A stretch of 64,000 nucleotides of DNA from Streptomyces canus (GCF_030815415.1 NZ_JAUSWW010000001.1:4898001-4962000); one strand, 5' to 3'. Shown: positions 1 to 8,845, counted from the first letter of the stretch. Numbers and translations: made by a program. Notes: generated by a model not told the origin, from the sequence alone.

Positions 1-1081
1 CCTCGTGGAGCGAGGCGAGCAGTTCCGGGGTCGGCTCGACGACACCGTCCCGCAGGGCCTCCAGATAGCCGCGCAGATTGGCCAGCGGGGTGCGCAGTTC
101 GTGCGCGATGTCACCGGTGAGGCGGCGCTGGCGCTCCTCGCCCGCCTGGAGGGAGTCGGCCATGCGGTTGAAGGCGCCGCCGAGCTGCGCGATCTCGTCC
201 CGGCCCAGGACGGGTACGCGGCGCGCCAGGTCGCCCTCGCCCAGTCCCTTCGCGGCCAGGGTGATGGCGCGGACGGGGCGCAGTACGGCCCGGCTCAGCA
301 GCAGGGCGCCGAGGATGACCGCGAGAGCCACTCCCACCGCGACGGCCACGGTGGGCGCGGCGGCCAGGGTGGGCGGCGCGTCGTTGCGGACGCCGAGACG
401 GATCTCCAGACGCGGGGGCGCGTCGGCGGCGATCCGCTCGTGGAAGACCCGCCGCACGCAGTCGGCGGGCCGCTGGTCGGACTCGCACGGCAGGAGGGCG
501 GCGAGATCCTCCTCGGTCGGTATCTGCGCCTCGGTGCCCGGCCGCGGACACTGAGCGGGCCGCCGGTCGGTGCTGATCCGGGGGACGCCGTCGTCGCCCG
601 GCCGGGCCGTCACCTGGGCCCCGGCCCGTGTCAGACACGCCGAGTAGGCCACGGTGGCGCGGTACTCGGCGATCGTCAGGGCGGTGATCTTCATCGCCCC
701 CCGCGGCACCAGACCCGCGGGGAGCCGCAGGACGGGGCGCGGGTCGACCAGGACCGCGGGCTGACCGCTCACCGCCCGGGGGGTGCGGCCGGCCAGGGCG
801 TCGGAGTCGGCGAGCAGGACGTCGGTCTCGGTGGCGACCCGGATGCGCTGGCCGGTGTCCCGGGCGAGCTCGGCCACGGTCGGCGACAGTCCCTCCCAGG
901 TGCCGTGGGCGAAGCCGTACGCGCGCAGTTCGCCGGTGATCCGGGAGACGTCCTGGCGGCCGGCCGCCGCGCTCTCCTGCACCTGGCGGTTGGCCTGCCG
1001 CAGGGTCAGCCAGGCGGTGGCGGCGGTGGCGGCCAGCGCGACCACCATGAGCAGACCGAGAACCCTGATCCGGAAGCTCAT
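1..1081 (-). CDS. Sensor histidine kinase, N-terminal part (cut by window start)
   Basis: Membrane sensor kinase that should autophosphorylate on histidine and signal to a response regulator lying outside the window. The ATG at 1081 is preceded by an in-frame stop, so the start is well set. Visible in order: TM1 (about residues 5-20, beginning MSFRIRVLG), an extracytoplasmic sensor region (about 28-240), TM2 (about 247-263), a HAMP linker with LRPVRAIT, and the HisKA H-box DIAHELRTPL with the phospho-accepting His near residue 327. The ATPase (HATPase_c) domain is cut off by the window edge. It lies 88 bases downstream of the ABC permease on the same strand, so it probably belongs to or follows that operon and may sense envelope stress or the transporter's substrate. 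The kinase assignment is secure; the signal is unknown. Confidence 0.9.
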   Translation of the reverse strand, partial: MSFRIRVLGLLMVVALAATAATAWLTLRQANRQVQESAAAGRQDVSRITGELRAYGFAHGTWEGLSPTVAELARDTGQRIRVATETDVLLADSDALAGRTPRAVSGQPAVLVDPRPVLRLPAGLVPRGAMKITALTIAEYRATVAYSACLTRAGAQVTARPGDDGVPRISTDRRPAQCPRPGTEAQIPTEEDLAALLPCESDQRPADCVRRVFHERIAADAPPRLEIRLGVRNDAPPTLAAAPTVAVAVGVALAVILGALLLSRAVLRPVRAITLAAKGLGEGDLARRVPVLGRDEIAQLGGAFNRMADSLQAGEERQRRLTGDIAHELRTPLANLRGYLEALRDGVVEPTPELLASLHE

Positions 1082-1169
1082 CGCGGTCCGCCCTCGGCTG
1101 CCTCAGCGCAGGCACTCAACGTGACTCCTGTTCCGTACGGGACCGTCGGCAGGGAATGTCCGACGGTAC

Positions 1170-2390
1170 TCATGTGCCGGCCAGCGCCTCCGTCGGCGCC
1201 AGCCTGCTCGCCCGGACCGCCGGGTACAGGCCGGCGATCACGCCGATGAGCAGCGTCGCGGCGACGCCCGCCACGCTCGCCCAGGCCGGGACGACCGTAG
1301 GCCAGTCGCGGCTGAGGGCATAGCCCGCGGTGATGAGAGTGCCGAGGACCGTTCCGGCCAGGCCGCCGATGAGGGAGAGCAGCAGGGACTCCGTCACGAA
1401 CTGCGTGCGGATCTGGCCCCGGGTCGCCCCGAGTGCCCGGCGCAGGCCGATCTCCCCGCGCCGTTCCAGGACCGAGATGACCATGGTGTTGCCCACGCCC
1501 ACGCCGCCGACGAGCAGGGCGACCCCGCCGAGGCCGAGCAGCAGTCCGGTCAGCGCGGACTCGGTGGCCTCCCGGGCGGCGAGCGCGTCGGAGGGCCGTG
1601 AGATCCGTACCTCGCCCGGATTCTCGGGGTGGGCGGTGGCCGGGAGCACCGCCCGTACCGCGGTGACCTCGCTGTCCTGGGCGCGGACGTACACCGTCGA
1701 CGGGTGCCCCTCGAAGCGCAGATAGGTCCGGGCCGCCGACCAGCCGACCAGGGCGGCGCTGTCGAGCTCTGGAGCGAGCGGTACCGGGTCGAGGACGCCG
1801 ATCAGCGAGAACCAGCGGCCGCCGAGCCAGAGACGGGTTCCCGGGGTGTGCACGTCGAGCCGCCGGGCGGCCGTGGCGCCGAGGACGACGGCGGGGTACT
1901 CGCCGGTCGCGGAGTCCAGCCAGCGGCCCCTGCGGACCTGACCCCCGACGGCGGGAAGGAGCTCGCGTCCGGCCGCGAGAACGGTCAGTGAGCCGGTGCG
2001 GCCGATGGCGATGCGCTCGTTGCGGTACACGTGGGCGTCGGTCGCGCCGGTCGCCGCAACCTGCCGCACCGGCGGAATCCGGCGGATCATCGAGACGGCC
2101 TCGTACGGCAGTTCGGCCTTCTCCCCCGCGAGGGACTCGCCGGGGGCGACCCTCAGCAGGTTGGTACCGAGGGCGTCGAGCCGCCGGTCCACCTCCGCCT
2201 GTCCGGAGCCGGAGATGCCGACCACCGCGATCATGGCGGCGACACCGATGGCGATACCGAGCGCGGACAGGAAGACCCGCAACGGCCGGGTCCGCAGACC
2301 GGTCCCCCCGAGCCATACGACATCGGCGGGCCGCAACCGCGCGGCGCGCGGCGGTTCCCGCCGGACGGGGTTCGGCACGCTGTCCTTCAC
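1170..2390 (-). CDS. MacB/FtsX-type ABC transporter permease
   Basis: Membrane subunit of a MacB-like tripartite ABC system; family members move substrates or transmit force across the envelope rather than importing solutes. The 406-residue protein has one TM near residues 38-58, a long extracytoplasmic MacB_PCD-like domain (about 60-280), then three TMs in the FtsX domain (about 283-400). The FtsX region contains the typical segments VGNTMVISVLERRGEIGLRR and LYPAVRASRLAPTEAL. GTG start at 2390, overlapping the ATPase stop as GTGA, so the two are translationally coupled. The substrate cannot be told from sequence; lipid, peptide or antibiotic export are all possible. Confidence 0.88.
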   Translation of the reverse strand: MKDSVPNPVRREPPRAARLRPADVVWLGGTGLRTRPLRVFLSALGIAIGVAAMIAVVGISGSGQAEVDRRLDALGTNLLRVAPGESLAGEKAELPYEAVSMIRRIPPVRQVAATGATDAHVYRNERIAIGRTGSLTVLAAGRELLPAVGGQVRRGRWLDSATGEYPAVVLGATAARRLDVHTPGTRLWLGGRWFSLIGVLDPVPLAPELDSAALVGWSAARTYLRFEGHPSTVYVRAQDSEVTAVRAVLPATAHPENPGEVRISRPSDALAAREATESALTGLLLGLGGVALLVGGVGVGNTMVISVLERRGEIGLRRALGATRGQIRTQFVTESLLLSLIGGLAGTVLGTLITAGYALSRDWPTVVPAWASVAGVAATLLIGVIAGLYPAVRASRLAPTEALAGT

Positions 2391-3097
2391 CGGTGCGCTC
2401 CGCTCGTCGTGCCGCGCACCGTGTCGCCGACCAGCCGGCCGTCGCGCATCTCGATACGGCGGGGCAGCCGGGCGGCGATCTCCCGGTCATGGGTGATGAC
2501 CACGACCGTCGTACCGCCCGCGTGCAGTTCGCGCAGCAGGTCCAGTACGGCGGCTCCCGACGCGGAGTCGAGGTTTCCGGTCGGTTCGTCCGCCAGCAGC
2601 ACCGACGGTCCGCCGACCACCGCGCGGGCGACCGCGACGCGCTGCCGCTCACCGCCGGAGAGCTGGTGCGGCAGATGGTGGACCCGGTGACTGAGCCCGA
2701 CCCGGGCCAGCGCGGCCGCGGCCCTGGCACGGCGGCGGCGCACCGGGACGCCCGCGTAGAGCAGACCGTCCGCCACCGAGTCGAGTACCGGGACGCCGAC
2801 CGCCAGGTGGAACTGCTGGAAGACGAAGCCGATCCGGGTGGCCCGCAGTGCGGAGACCTCGCGGTCGGACAGCTGCGCCACGTCGTGACCGTCGATCAGG
2901 ACACGGCCGGCGGAGGGCCGGTCGAGGCTGCCCATGAGATGGAGCACGCTGGACTTGCCGGAGCCCGACGGGCCGACCACGCCGACCAGTTCGCCGCGCC
3001 CGATGCGCAGACTCACGTCACGGACCGCGGTCACCGGGCCGGGATACGTCTTGGAGACCGCGTCGAACTCCACGACCGCGGGCGGACGTTCACTCAC
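2387..3097 (-). CDS. ABC transporter ATP-binding protein (MacB/LolD type)
   Basis: ATPase partner of the neighbouring permease. All functional motifs are intact in 236 residues: Walker A GPSGSGKS (42-49), Q-loop VFQQF (about 92-96), signature LSGGERQR (146-153), Walker B VLLADEPTG (166-174) and the switch His in VITHD (203). The length and VFQQF are typical of the LolD/MacB group. GTG start at 3097 overlaps the adaptor stop (GTGA), and the stop overlaps the permease start, so adaptor, ATPase and permease are one coupled unit. Confidence 0.93.
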   Translation of the reverse strand: MSERPPAVVEFDAVSKTYPGPVTAVRDVSLRIGRGELVGVVGPSGSGKSSVLHLMGSLDRPSAGRVLIDGHDVAQLSDREVSALRATRIGFVFQQFHLAVGVPVLDSVADGLLYAGVPVRRRRARAAAALARVGLSHRVHHLPHQLSGGERQRVAVARAVVGGPSVLLADEPTGNLDSASGAAVLDLLRELHAGGTTVVVITHDREIAARLPRRIEMRDGRLVGDTVRGTTSGAHR

Positions 3098-4365
3098 TCC
3101 GGGATCCTCACCTTCATGCCCTCGCGGACCGCGGGGCCGCTGACCTCCACCTTGCCGTCGGCGAAGAGCCCCGTCCGCACGGCGACGAACCGGCCCTGCT
3201 CGGTCTCCAGTCCGTGCCCGCCCTCGGCGAGGGCGACCAGCGCGGCGACCGGAACGGCGAGGACGTCCTTGGCCTCACGGCCCACGTACTCGACGGTGAC
3301 GGGCCCGCTCTCCAGGCGCCCCACGGACTTCTGGTCCCTGATGGTGACGGTCACCGGCACCGTGGCGCCGCCCTGCTCCGGGTCGCCCTCGCCGCCCCCC
3401 TCGGGCGCGGCCGCCTGCTTCCCCACCGACGCCACCTCGCCCTTCACGGTCTTCCCGTCGGGCAGCCGGACGCGGACCCCCGTACCGCGTACGGCCCAGG
3501 CGGCGTCCGCGGCGGAGGCGTCGACGACGACCTTCCGGGCGGTACCGGTGTAGGTGAGGGTGTTCTCTCCGGCGGCGCCGCCGAGCCGGACGCCCGGCCG
3601 GCCGATCCGCACCCGGCCCGTGGAGTAGACGACGTCACCGATGCCGACCGTCCCGGTCTCGGGCAGCCCGAGCGACTTCTGCCAGCGCTCGACCGCCAGG
3701 GCCGTCTTCGCGGTGAACGTCTCGTCCACCGTGAAGCCGGTGTAACCGAGTGCGGCCAGGTTGGTCTCGAACTGGAGGACGTCCATGCCCTTGGGCTCCG
3801 TCGGCGCGGACGGCTCGGCCGAAGCCGGCGGCTCGGTCGGTGCGGCGCGCTCACCGTCCGCCCCGGATCCCGCGGCGGCGGTGGACTCGGGGTCGGTCGT
3901 GCTCGTCGTATCGGCCGTGTCGGTCGTGGCCGTCAGCCCCAGGTCCCGGTACATGGGCAGCCTCCCGTACAGGAGCACCACGGGACGGTCGTCGACGCGC
4001 AGCAGCGCGCTCCCGCGCCGCACCGTGGCGCCCTGCTCCGGCAGCCAGGTCACCGTGCCCGTCGCCCTGACCGGCAGCGGTATCTCCGTGCCGTATCCCA
4101 ACCGGCCGTCCACCTGGGTGCGTTCGGTCAGCGTCGCGCGGGTGACCGCGACGACCGAGCCGGCCCGGGACGGTGCGCTCGGGCCCTCCTCCTCACCGCC
4201 GCCGAGCCCGAGAGCTCCGACGACGGCGACGGCCGTCACGACGACGGCCCCGACGGAGGCGATGAGCGCCGTACGCCGCCTCGGCCCGCCGCGCGCCGCC
4301 GACGGCACCGCACCGGCCGTCCCCGCCGGGTCCGCCGGGTCCGTCGTGTCCGCGAGATCCGCCAT
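3094..4365 (-). CDS. Efflux periplasmic-adaptor-like protein with peptidoglycan-binding domain
   Basis: Predicted membrane-anchored adaptor of the ABC system, 423 residues. An N-terminal cytoplasmic stretch is followed by one TM (about residues 33-55). A lipoyl/barrel-sandwich half follows (TLTERTQVDGRLGYG... and VRRGSALLRVDDRPV), then a Thr/Ser/Glu-rich linker. Next is a PG_binding_1 motif (LQFETNLAALGYTGFTVDE through VERWQKSLGLPETGTV, about residues 190-235), then the second barrel half and a C-terminal region ending in MKVRIPE. Inserting a peptidoglycan-binding domain into a MacA-like adaptor is characteristic of Gram-positive versions and suggests docking to the cell wall. ATG at 4365 lies 2 bases after the lipoprotein stop. 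A longer open frame to 4749 exists but would read through the upstream lipoprotein, so it is rejected. Confidence 0.85.
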   Translation of the reverse strand: MADLADTTDPADPAGTAGAVPSAARGGPRRRTALIASVGAVVVTAVAVVGALGLGGGEEEGPSAPSRAGSVVAVTRATLTERTQVDGRLGYGTEIPLPVRATGTVTWLPEQGATVRRGSALLRVDDRPVVLLYGRLPMYRDLGLTATTDTADTTSTTDPESTAAAGSGADGERAAPTEPPASAEPSAPTEPKGMDVLQFETNLAALGYTGFTVDETFTAKTALAVERWQKSLGLPETGTVGIGDVVYSTGRVRIGRPGVRLGGAAGENTLTYTGTARKVVVDASAADAAWAVRGTGVRVRLPDGKTVKGEVASVGKQAAAPEGGGEGDPEQGGATVPVTVTIRDQKSVGRLESGPVTVEYVGREAKDVLAVPVAALVALAEGGHGLETEQGRFVAVRTGLFADGKVEVSGPAVREGMKVRIPE

Positions 4366-4367
4366 GA

Positions 4368-4934
4368 TCAGCCCTTGCCGGGGCCGGGAGTCGCCGGAAC
4401 CCCGATGATCGGCCCGCAGATACGGGTGGCCCGCTTCGCACCGGCCGAGGTCTGGTCCCACTCGCCCTGGCCCAGACCGTCGGGCCCCGGGTCGGGGAAG
4501 TCGGCGGCGCCGTTCTTCTGCATGCACGCGGCGTACTCGCGCTCCACCTCGATCTGCTCGGCGGACAGCGAGGGCTGGTTGCCCTTCTCGATGCTCTCGG
4601 GCACGGCGGGCAGATCCTTGCCGCATTTCTGGGTGGCGGTCAGGAACTTGGGGTCCTTCTTCAAAGCGCGCAGAATGTCGGCGCCGCCGAAGTCGATGTT
4701 CCCCTTGGCGTCCGGGTCCGGCGCGTCGATGCCGTTCTCCCGGAGGCACTTCACGTACTCCCGCCGGGCCTGCACATACGCGGCCACGTCGTCCCCGGCG
4801 CTCTGCGAGGCCGACACGCCGGTGCCGCCGTCGACCGTCGGGACCCCCGCCCCCTCTTCACCGCTCCCGCAACCGCCGAGCACGAACACCACGACCGAGG
4901 CCACCACGGCCGGCAGTATCCGATACGTCCCCAT
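4368..4934 (-). CDS. Secreted lipoprotein, first gene of the ABC operon
   Basis: 188-residue lipoprotein with a clear signal peptide and lipobox (LGGC, Cys at about residue 22). The mature part has two similar segments, EYVKCLRENGIDAPDPD and EYAACMQKNGAADFPDPG, each with one Cys, plus KCGKDLP and RICGPI; paired disulfides are likely. I recognise the pattern of two C-x-(R/Q)-(E/K)-N-G repeats from actinobacterial lipoproteins next to peptidoglycan-binding adaptors but know of no assigned function. It is 2 bases upstream of the adaptor and so co-transcribed. It may be a substrate-capture or sensing partner (inference). Confidence 0.8.
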   Translation of the reverse strand: MGTYRILPAVVASVVVFVLGGCGSGEEGAGVPTVDGGTGVSASQSAGDDVAAYVQARREYVKCLRENGIDAPDPDAKGNIDFGGADILRALKKDPKFLTATQKCGKDLPAVPESIEKGNQPSLSAEQIEVEREYAACMQKNGAADFPDPGPDGLGQGEWDQTSAGAKRATRICGPIIGVPATPGPGKG

Positions 4935-5057
4935 CGGTTCTCCCGCTCTCCTGTCGAACCCGTCCGCGACCGCGCCGGGCAGGCCGACCGTAGGGCGGAG
5001 CCGATGAAGAACTGTTGAAGAACCTGTCAGCCGGTCATGCGGCCGCGACGGGGCGGG

Positions 5058-5098
5058 AAAAACGCGGGGCCCGCCCGGTCACCGCCGGACGGGCCCGC
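5058..5098 (-). terminator. Intrinsic terminator after the DUF3151 gene
   Basis: GC-rich hairpin with arms 5067-5078 (GGGCCCGCCCGG) and 5085-5096 (CCGGACGGGCCC), one mismatch. On the minus strand it is followed by five T residues (5062-5058). It separates the DUF3151 gene from the ABC operon. Confidence 0.7.
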
Positions 5099-5111
5099 AC
5101 CGGAGCCTTCC

Positions 5112-5525
5112 CTAGCCCAGCGTCTGTGCCGCCGTGGGCGAGGAGTCCTTCAGGAACTGCGAGCAGCGCTCGTACTCCTCCTGCTCACCGATCGACCCCG
5201 CGGCGCGGGCGAGGGCGTGCAGGGCGCGCAGGAAACCGCGGTTCGGCTCGTGCTCCCACGGCACCGGGCCGTGGCCCTTCCAGCCGTTGCGGCGAAGCGA
5301 GTCCAGACCGCGGTGGTAGCCCGTACGGGCGTAGGCGTACGACTCCACGACGCTGCCCCGCTCGAAGGCGTCGTCGGCCAGCCGGGCCCAGGCCAGCGAG
5401 GACGTCGGGTACTTCGCGGCGACATCGGCGGGCGCGGTACCGGCGGCCAGCAGCTCACGCGGCCCGGGGTCGTCGGGGAGGTGGGTCGGGGGCGGTCCCC
5501 CGAGGAGATTTTCGTGAATCGACAT
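5112..5525 (-). CDS. DUF3151 family protein
   Basis: 137-residue soluble protein conserved across actinomycetes as DUF3151, beginning MSIHENLLGGPPPTHLP. Visible features are the mid-region YPTSSLAWARLADDAF, the GYHRGLDSLRRNGWKGHGPV stretch and a helical C-terminus, compatible with a TPR-like helical fold. No catalytic motif is apparent and no function is assigned to the family that I know of. It stands alone between the MFS gene (41 bases upstream) and a terminator. Confidence 0.8.
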   Translation of the reverse strand: MSIHENLLGGPPPTHLPDDPGPRELLAAGTAPADVAAKYPTSSLAWARLADDAFERGSVVESYAYARTGYHRGLDSLRRNGWKGHGPVPWEHEPNRGFLRALHALARAAGSIGEQEEYERCSQFLKDSSPTAAQTLG

Positions 5526-5566
5526 GGGTCAAGTCTCCTCCATCGGCGGGGTGGTCGAGGGCCCCG

Positions 5567-7069
5567 CTAGACCAGACGCTTCCGCGCCGGCTGTCCCTCC
5601 AGCGGAGGCGCCATGACGGACCCGTGGTGGAGGCACTCCGGCCGGACACAGTCCGGCGGCAGGGTGCGTACGGTCGCGAAGGCCACGCCCGCTCCCAGCA
5701 CCAGCAGCCCGGCACACACCGTCATCGCCCGCCCGAACGCGTCGTCGAAGGCGCCCGGCGACCGGTACGCCTCCTCCCCCATCCCGGCGATCAGCGGCAG
5801 CGCGGCCACCGCGATCAGGCCCGCCGCCCGGGCGGCCGCGTTGTTGACACCGCTGGCCAGGCCCGCCCGCCCCACGTCCACGGAGGCCAGGACGGTCGCG
5901 GTCAGCGGGGCGACCAGGCCGACCATGCCGAGGCCCAGGACCAGCAGGGCGGGCAGGACGTCGGCGACGTACGAGGCGTCCTCGCCGACCCGCAGCATCA
6001 GCAGCATCCCCGCCGCGCACAGCAGCGATCCGACGGTCAGCGGGATGCGGGGGCCGATGCGGTCGGCGAGGGCGCCCGAGCGGGCGGAGAACAGCAGCAT
6101 CAGGGCGGTGGTCGGCAGCAGGGCCGTCCCCGCGCCGAGGGCCGTGTAGCCGGAGACGACCTGGAGCTGGAGCGCGGCCAGGAAGAAGAATCCGCCGAAG
6201 GCCGCGTAGACGCAGAGCGTGACGAGGTTGACGGCGGTGAACTGCTTCGACGCGAAGATGTCGAGCGGCATCATCGGGTCGGGGCGGCGCTTCTCGACGA
6301 CCACGAAGGCGACGGCGGTGGCCACCCCGGCGACGGCCGTCACCACCACCGCGAGCGACCCTTGGCGAGCCTCGATCAGCGCGTACGTGACGAACGCCAG
6401 GGCCAGCGCGCACAGCACCGCGCCGAGGACATCGAAACGGCTGTGGACCTGCCCTCCCCCACTCTCGGCTTCGCTCGAGCGGGAGGTGCCCCCACCCGAC
6501 TCCGGGACATGGCGCACCGCGATCGGCGCGCACAGCAGCGCCACCGGCACGTTCAGCAGGAACACCCAGCGCCAGCCGGGCCCGTCCACCAGCCAGCCGC
6601 CCAGGAACGGCCCCACCGCCGCTCCGATGCCGCCGAACCCGGACCACAGGCCGACGGCCCGGCCCCGGTCGTCGGGGTGGAAGGAGGCCTGGATGAGGGC
6701 GAGCGAGCCGGGGGTGAGGAGCGCGCCGCCGACCCCTTGCAGGGCGCGGGCGGCGATGAGGACACCGGCGTTCGGCGCGAGCCCGCACAGCAGGGAGGCG
6801 GCGGCGAACCAGACCACGCCCACGACGAAGATCTTGCGCCGCCCGTAGCGGTCCCCGAGCGATCCCCCCAGCAGGATCAGCCCGGCCAGCGTCAGCATGT
6901 ACGCGTTGACCGTCCACTGGAGGGCGGCGAGATCCGCGTCCAGGTCTTCGCCGATACGGGGAAGCGCCACGTTGACGACGGTCGAGTCCAGCAGCGCCAT
7001 GCTGGAGCCGAGCACAGTGGTCAGCAGGATCCACTTGCCTTGCGGCGAGGACAGCCGGACATCGGACAT
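5567..7069 (-). CDS. DHA2-family MFS drug-efflux transporter (EmrB/QacA type)
   Basis: 500-residue, about 14-TM proton-coupled exporter. Motif D1-like ALLDSTVVNVALP sits in TM1 (residues 25-37), motif A GGSLGDRYGRRK follows TM2, and motif C-like GPFLGGWLV lies in TM5, as in QacA/EmrB drug exporters. Near residues 195-212 a Gly/Ser/Glu-rich insertion (PESGGGTSRSSEAESGGGQ) is encoded by a palindromic DNA element (see the repeat at 6453-6486). It falls in a cytoplasmic loop where extra sequence is tolerated. The substrate is unknown; multidrug or specialised-metabolite efflux is the usual role. Confidence 0.88.
   Translation of the reverse strand: MSDVRLSSPQGKWILLTTVLGSSMALLDSTVVNVALPRIGEDLDADLAALQWTVNAYMLTLAGLILLGGSLGDRYGRRKIFVVGVVWFAAASLLCGLAPNAGVLIAARALQGVGGALLTPGSLALIQASFHPDDRGRAVGLWSGFGGIGAAVGPFLGGWLVDGPGWRWVFLLNVPVALLCAPIAVRHVPESGGGTSRSSEAESGGGQVHSRFDVLGAVLCALALAFVTYALIEARQGSLAVVVTAVAGVATAVAFVVVEKRRPDPMMPLDIFASKQFTAVNLVTLCVYAAFGGFFFLAALQLQVVSGYTALGAGTALLPTTALMLLFSARSGALADRIGPRIPLTVGSLLCAAGMLLMLRVGEDASYVADVLPALLVLGLGMVGLVAPLTATVLASVDVGRAGLASGVNNAAARAAGLIAVAALPLIAGMGEEAYRSPGAFDDAFGRAMTVCAGLLVLGAGVAFATVRTLPPDCVRPECLHHGSVMAPPLEGQPARKRLV
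6453..6486. repeat. Palindromic element inside the MFS coding region
   Basis: CCTCCC (6453-6458) and GGGAGG (6481-6486) flank a segment containing ACTCTCGGCTTCGCTCGAGC, with the self-complementary core GCTCGAGC. I recall very similar sequences as abundant intergenic repeats in Streptomyces genomes. Here it lies in frame within a gene and adds about 15 residues of low-complexity loop. Confidence 0.6.
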
Positions 7070-7084
7070 GCCCCAGGTATACAG

Positions 7085-7117
7085 CGAGCCCGGCGCCGTA
7101 GACAGACGCCGGGCTCG
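7085..7117 (-). terminator. Terminator hairpin after fbaA
   Basis: Perfect 11-bp inverted repeat, CGAGCCCGGCG (7085-7095) and CGCCGGGCTCG (7107-7117), just past the fbaA stop codon. There is no T tract, which is common for Streptomyces terminators. Confidence 0.6.
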
Positions 7118-7130
7118 TGAAGGTCTCGGG

Positions 7131-8153
7131 CTACTTGAGCTTCGTACCCGTGGAACGCAGGTTGGCGCAGGCCTCCGTCACGCGCGCGGCCATGCTCGCC
7201 TCGGCCAGCTTGCCCCAGGTGCGCGGGTCGTAGGTCTTCTTGGAGCCGACCTCGCCGTCGACCTTCAGGACACCGTCGTAGTTGCGGAACATGTGGTCCG
7301 CGACGGGGCGGGTGAAGGCGTACTGCGTGTCCGTGTCGATGTTCATCTTCACGACGCCGTTGTCCAGCGCGAGCGCGATCTCCGCCTCGGTGGAGCCGGA
7401 GCCGCCGTGGAAGACGAAGTCGAACGGGGACGCCTTGCCGTACTTGGCGGCCACGCCCTCGTTCAGCTCCTTGAGGAGCTCGGGGCGCAGGACGACGTTG
7501 CCCGGCTTGTAGACACCGTGGACGTTGCCGAAGGAGGCGGCGAGCAGGTAGCGGCCCTTCTCACCGAGACCGAGGGCCTCGACGGTACGGATCGCGTCGT
7601 CGACCGTGGTGTAGAGGGAGTCGTTGATCTCGTGCGAGACGCCGTCCTCCTCGCCACCGGTCGGGGTGATCTCGACCTCGAGGATGATCTTCGCGGCGCG
7701 GGCGCGCTCGAGGAGCTCCTGCGCGATGGTCAGGTTGTCCGCGAGGGTCTCGGCCGAGCCGTCCCACATGTGCGACTGGAAGAGCGGGTTCTCGCCGCGG
7801 GCGACGCGCTCCTCCGACACCGCGAGCAGCGGACGTACATACCCGTCGAGCTTGTCCTTGGGGCAGTGGTCCGTGTGCAGCGCGACGGTGATGTCGTACT
7901 TCTTGGCGACGATGTGCGCGAACTCGGCAAGAGCCACCGAACCGGTGACCATGTCCTTGTTGTACTGACCGCCCAGGAACTCGGCGCCCCCGGTCGAGAT
8001 CTGGATGATGCCGTCGCTCTCGGCCTCGGCGAAGCCGCGCAGCGCCGCGTGCAGGGTCTGCGTCGAGGTGACGTTGATGGCCGGGTAGGCGAACTTGCCC
8101 GCCTTCGCCCGGTCGAGCATCTCGTTGTAGACCTCGGGAGTTGCGATGGGCAT
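7131..8153 (-). CDS. fbaA: Class II fructose-1,6-bisphosphate aldolase
   Basis: Zinc-dependent glycolytic/gluconeogenic aldolase interconverting fructose 1,6-bisphosphate with glyceraldehyde 3-phosphate and dihydroxyacetone phosphate. The 340-residue protein is the normal class IIa length. It has the zinc/active-site motif HTDHC (93-97), the conserved FQSHMWDGS segment, EVEITPTGGEEDGV, the zinc His in SFGNVHGVYKPG, and the phosphate-binding FHGGSGS and NIDTDTQYA motifs. ATG at 8153. Transcribed alone, ending in a hairpin. Confidence 0.97.
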   Translation of the reverse strand: MPIATPEVYNEMLDRAKAGKFAYPAINVTSTQTLHAALRGFAEAESDGIIQISTGGAEFLGGQYNKDMVTGSVALAEFAHIVAKKYDITVALHTDHCPKDKLDGYVRPLLAVSEERVARGENPLFQSHMWDGSAETLADNLTIAQELLERARAAKIILEVEITPTGGEEDGVSHEINDSLYTTVDDAIRTVEALGLGEKGRYLLAASFGNVHGVYKPGNVVLRPELLKELNEGVAAKYGKASPFDFVFHGGSGSTEAEIALALDNGVVKMNIDTDTQYAFTRPVADHMFRNYDGVLKVDGEVGSKKTYDPRTWGKLAEASMAARVTEACANLRSTGTKLK

Positions 8154-8283
8154 CTGACCGCTCCTTGATTGTGCGGGTTGGCTGGTTCCTTACGGCCCTG
8201 ACCTAGGGGGCGACGTCATCGTCGGCCCCATCTTTCCAGACTTGACCGGATGGTCCCGCCCTCGGTCTCACCCTGTGGATGAC

Positions 8284-8835
8284 TCAGTCCAGGCCCAGCT
8301 CATCCTTGGAGAAGGCGAAGCGATACGGAACCCCCGCGCCCTCCTGAATCCTCTCCGCCGCACCGGTCGCGCGGTCCACGATCGTGGCGACGGCGACGAC
8401 CTCGGCGCCCGCCTCCCGCACGGCCTCGACCGCGGTGAGCGGGGAGCCGCCGGTGGTGGAGGTGTCCTCGACGACCAGGACCCGGCGGCCCGCGATGTCG
8501 GGGCCCTCGACGCGGCGCTGGAGGCCGTGCGCCTTGGCGGCCTTGCGGACGACGAAGGCGTCGAGCTTCTGGCCGCGGGCCGCGGCCGCGTGCAGCATGG
8601 CGGCGGCGACCGGGTCGGCGCCCATCGTCAGGCCGCCCACCGCGTCGAAGTCGAGGTCGGCGGTGAGGTCCACGAGCACCTGCCCGACCAGCGGGGCGGC
8701 TTCCCCGTCCAGCGTGATGCGGCGCAGGTCGACGTAGTAGTCGGCCTCCAGACCCGAGGAGAGGGTCACCTTGCCGTGGACCACGGCCTTGTCCTTGATC
8801 TGCTGCAGCAGCGCGCCGCGTACGTCGTCCGTCAT
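8284..8835 (-). CDS. pyrE: Orotate phosphoribosyltransferase
   Basis: Cytosolic pyrimidine-biosynthesis enzyme that converts orotate and PRPP to orotidine 5'-monophosphate. The 183-residue length and the PRPP-binding motif VVEDTSTTGG (121-130) are diagnostic. SSGLEADYYVDLRR near the N-terminus and VVRKAAKAHGLQRRVEG (the flexible catalytic loop) are also present. It is 10 bases downstream of the aldose epimerase-like gene and probably co-transcribed with it. Confidence 0.95.
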   Translation of the reverse strand: MTDDVRGALLQQIKDKAVVHGKVTLSSGLEADYYVDLRRITLDGEAAPLVGQVLVDLTADLDFDAVGGLTMGADPVAAAMLHAAAARGQKLDAFVVRKAAKAHGLQRRVEGPDIAGRRVLVVEDTSTTGGSPLTAVEAVREAGAEVVAVATIVDRATGAAERIQEGAGVPYRFAFSKDELGLD

Positions 8836-8845
8836 GCCTGCCAGC

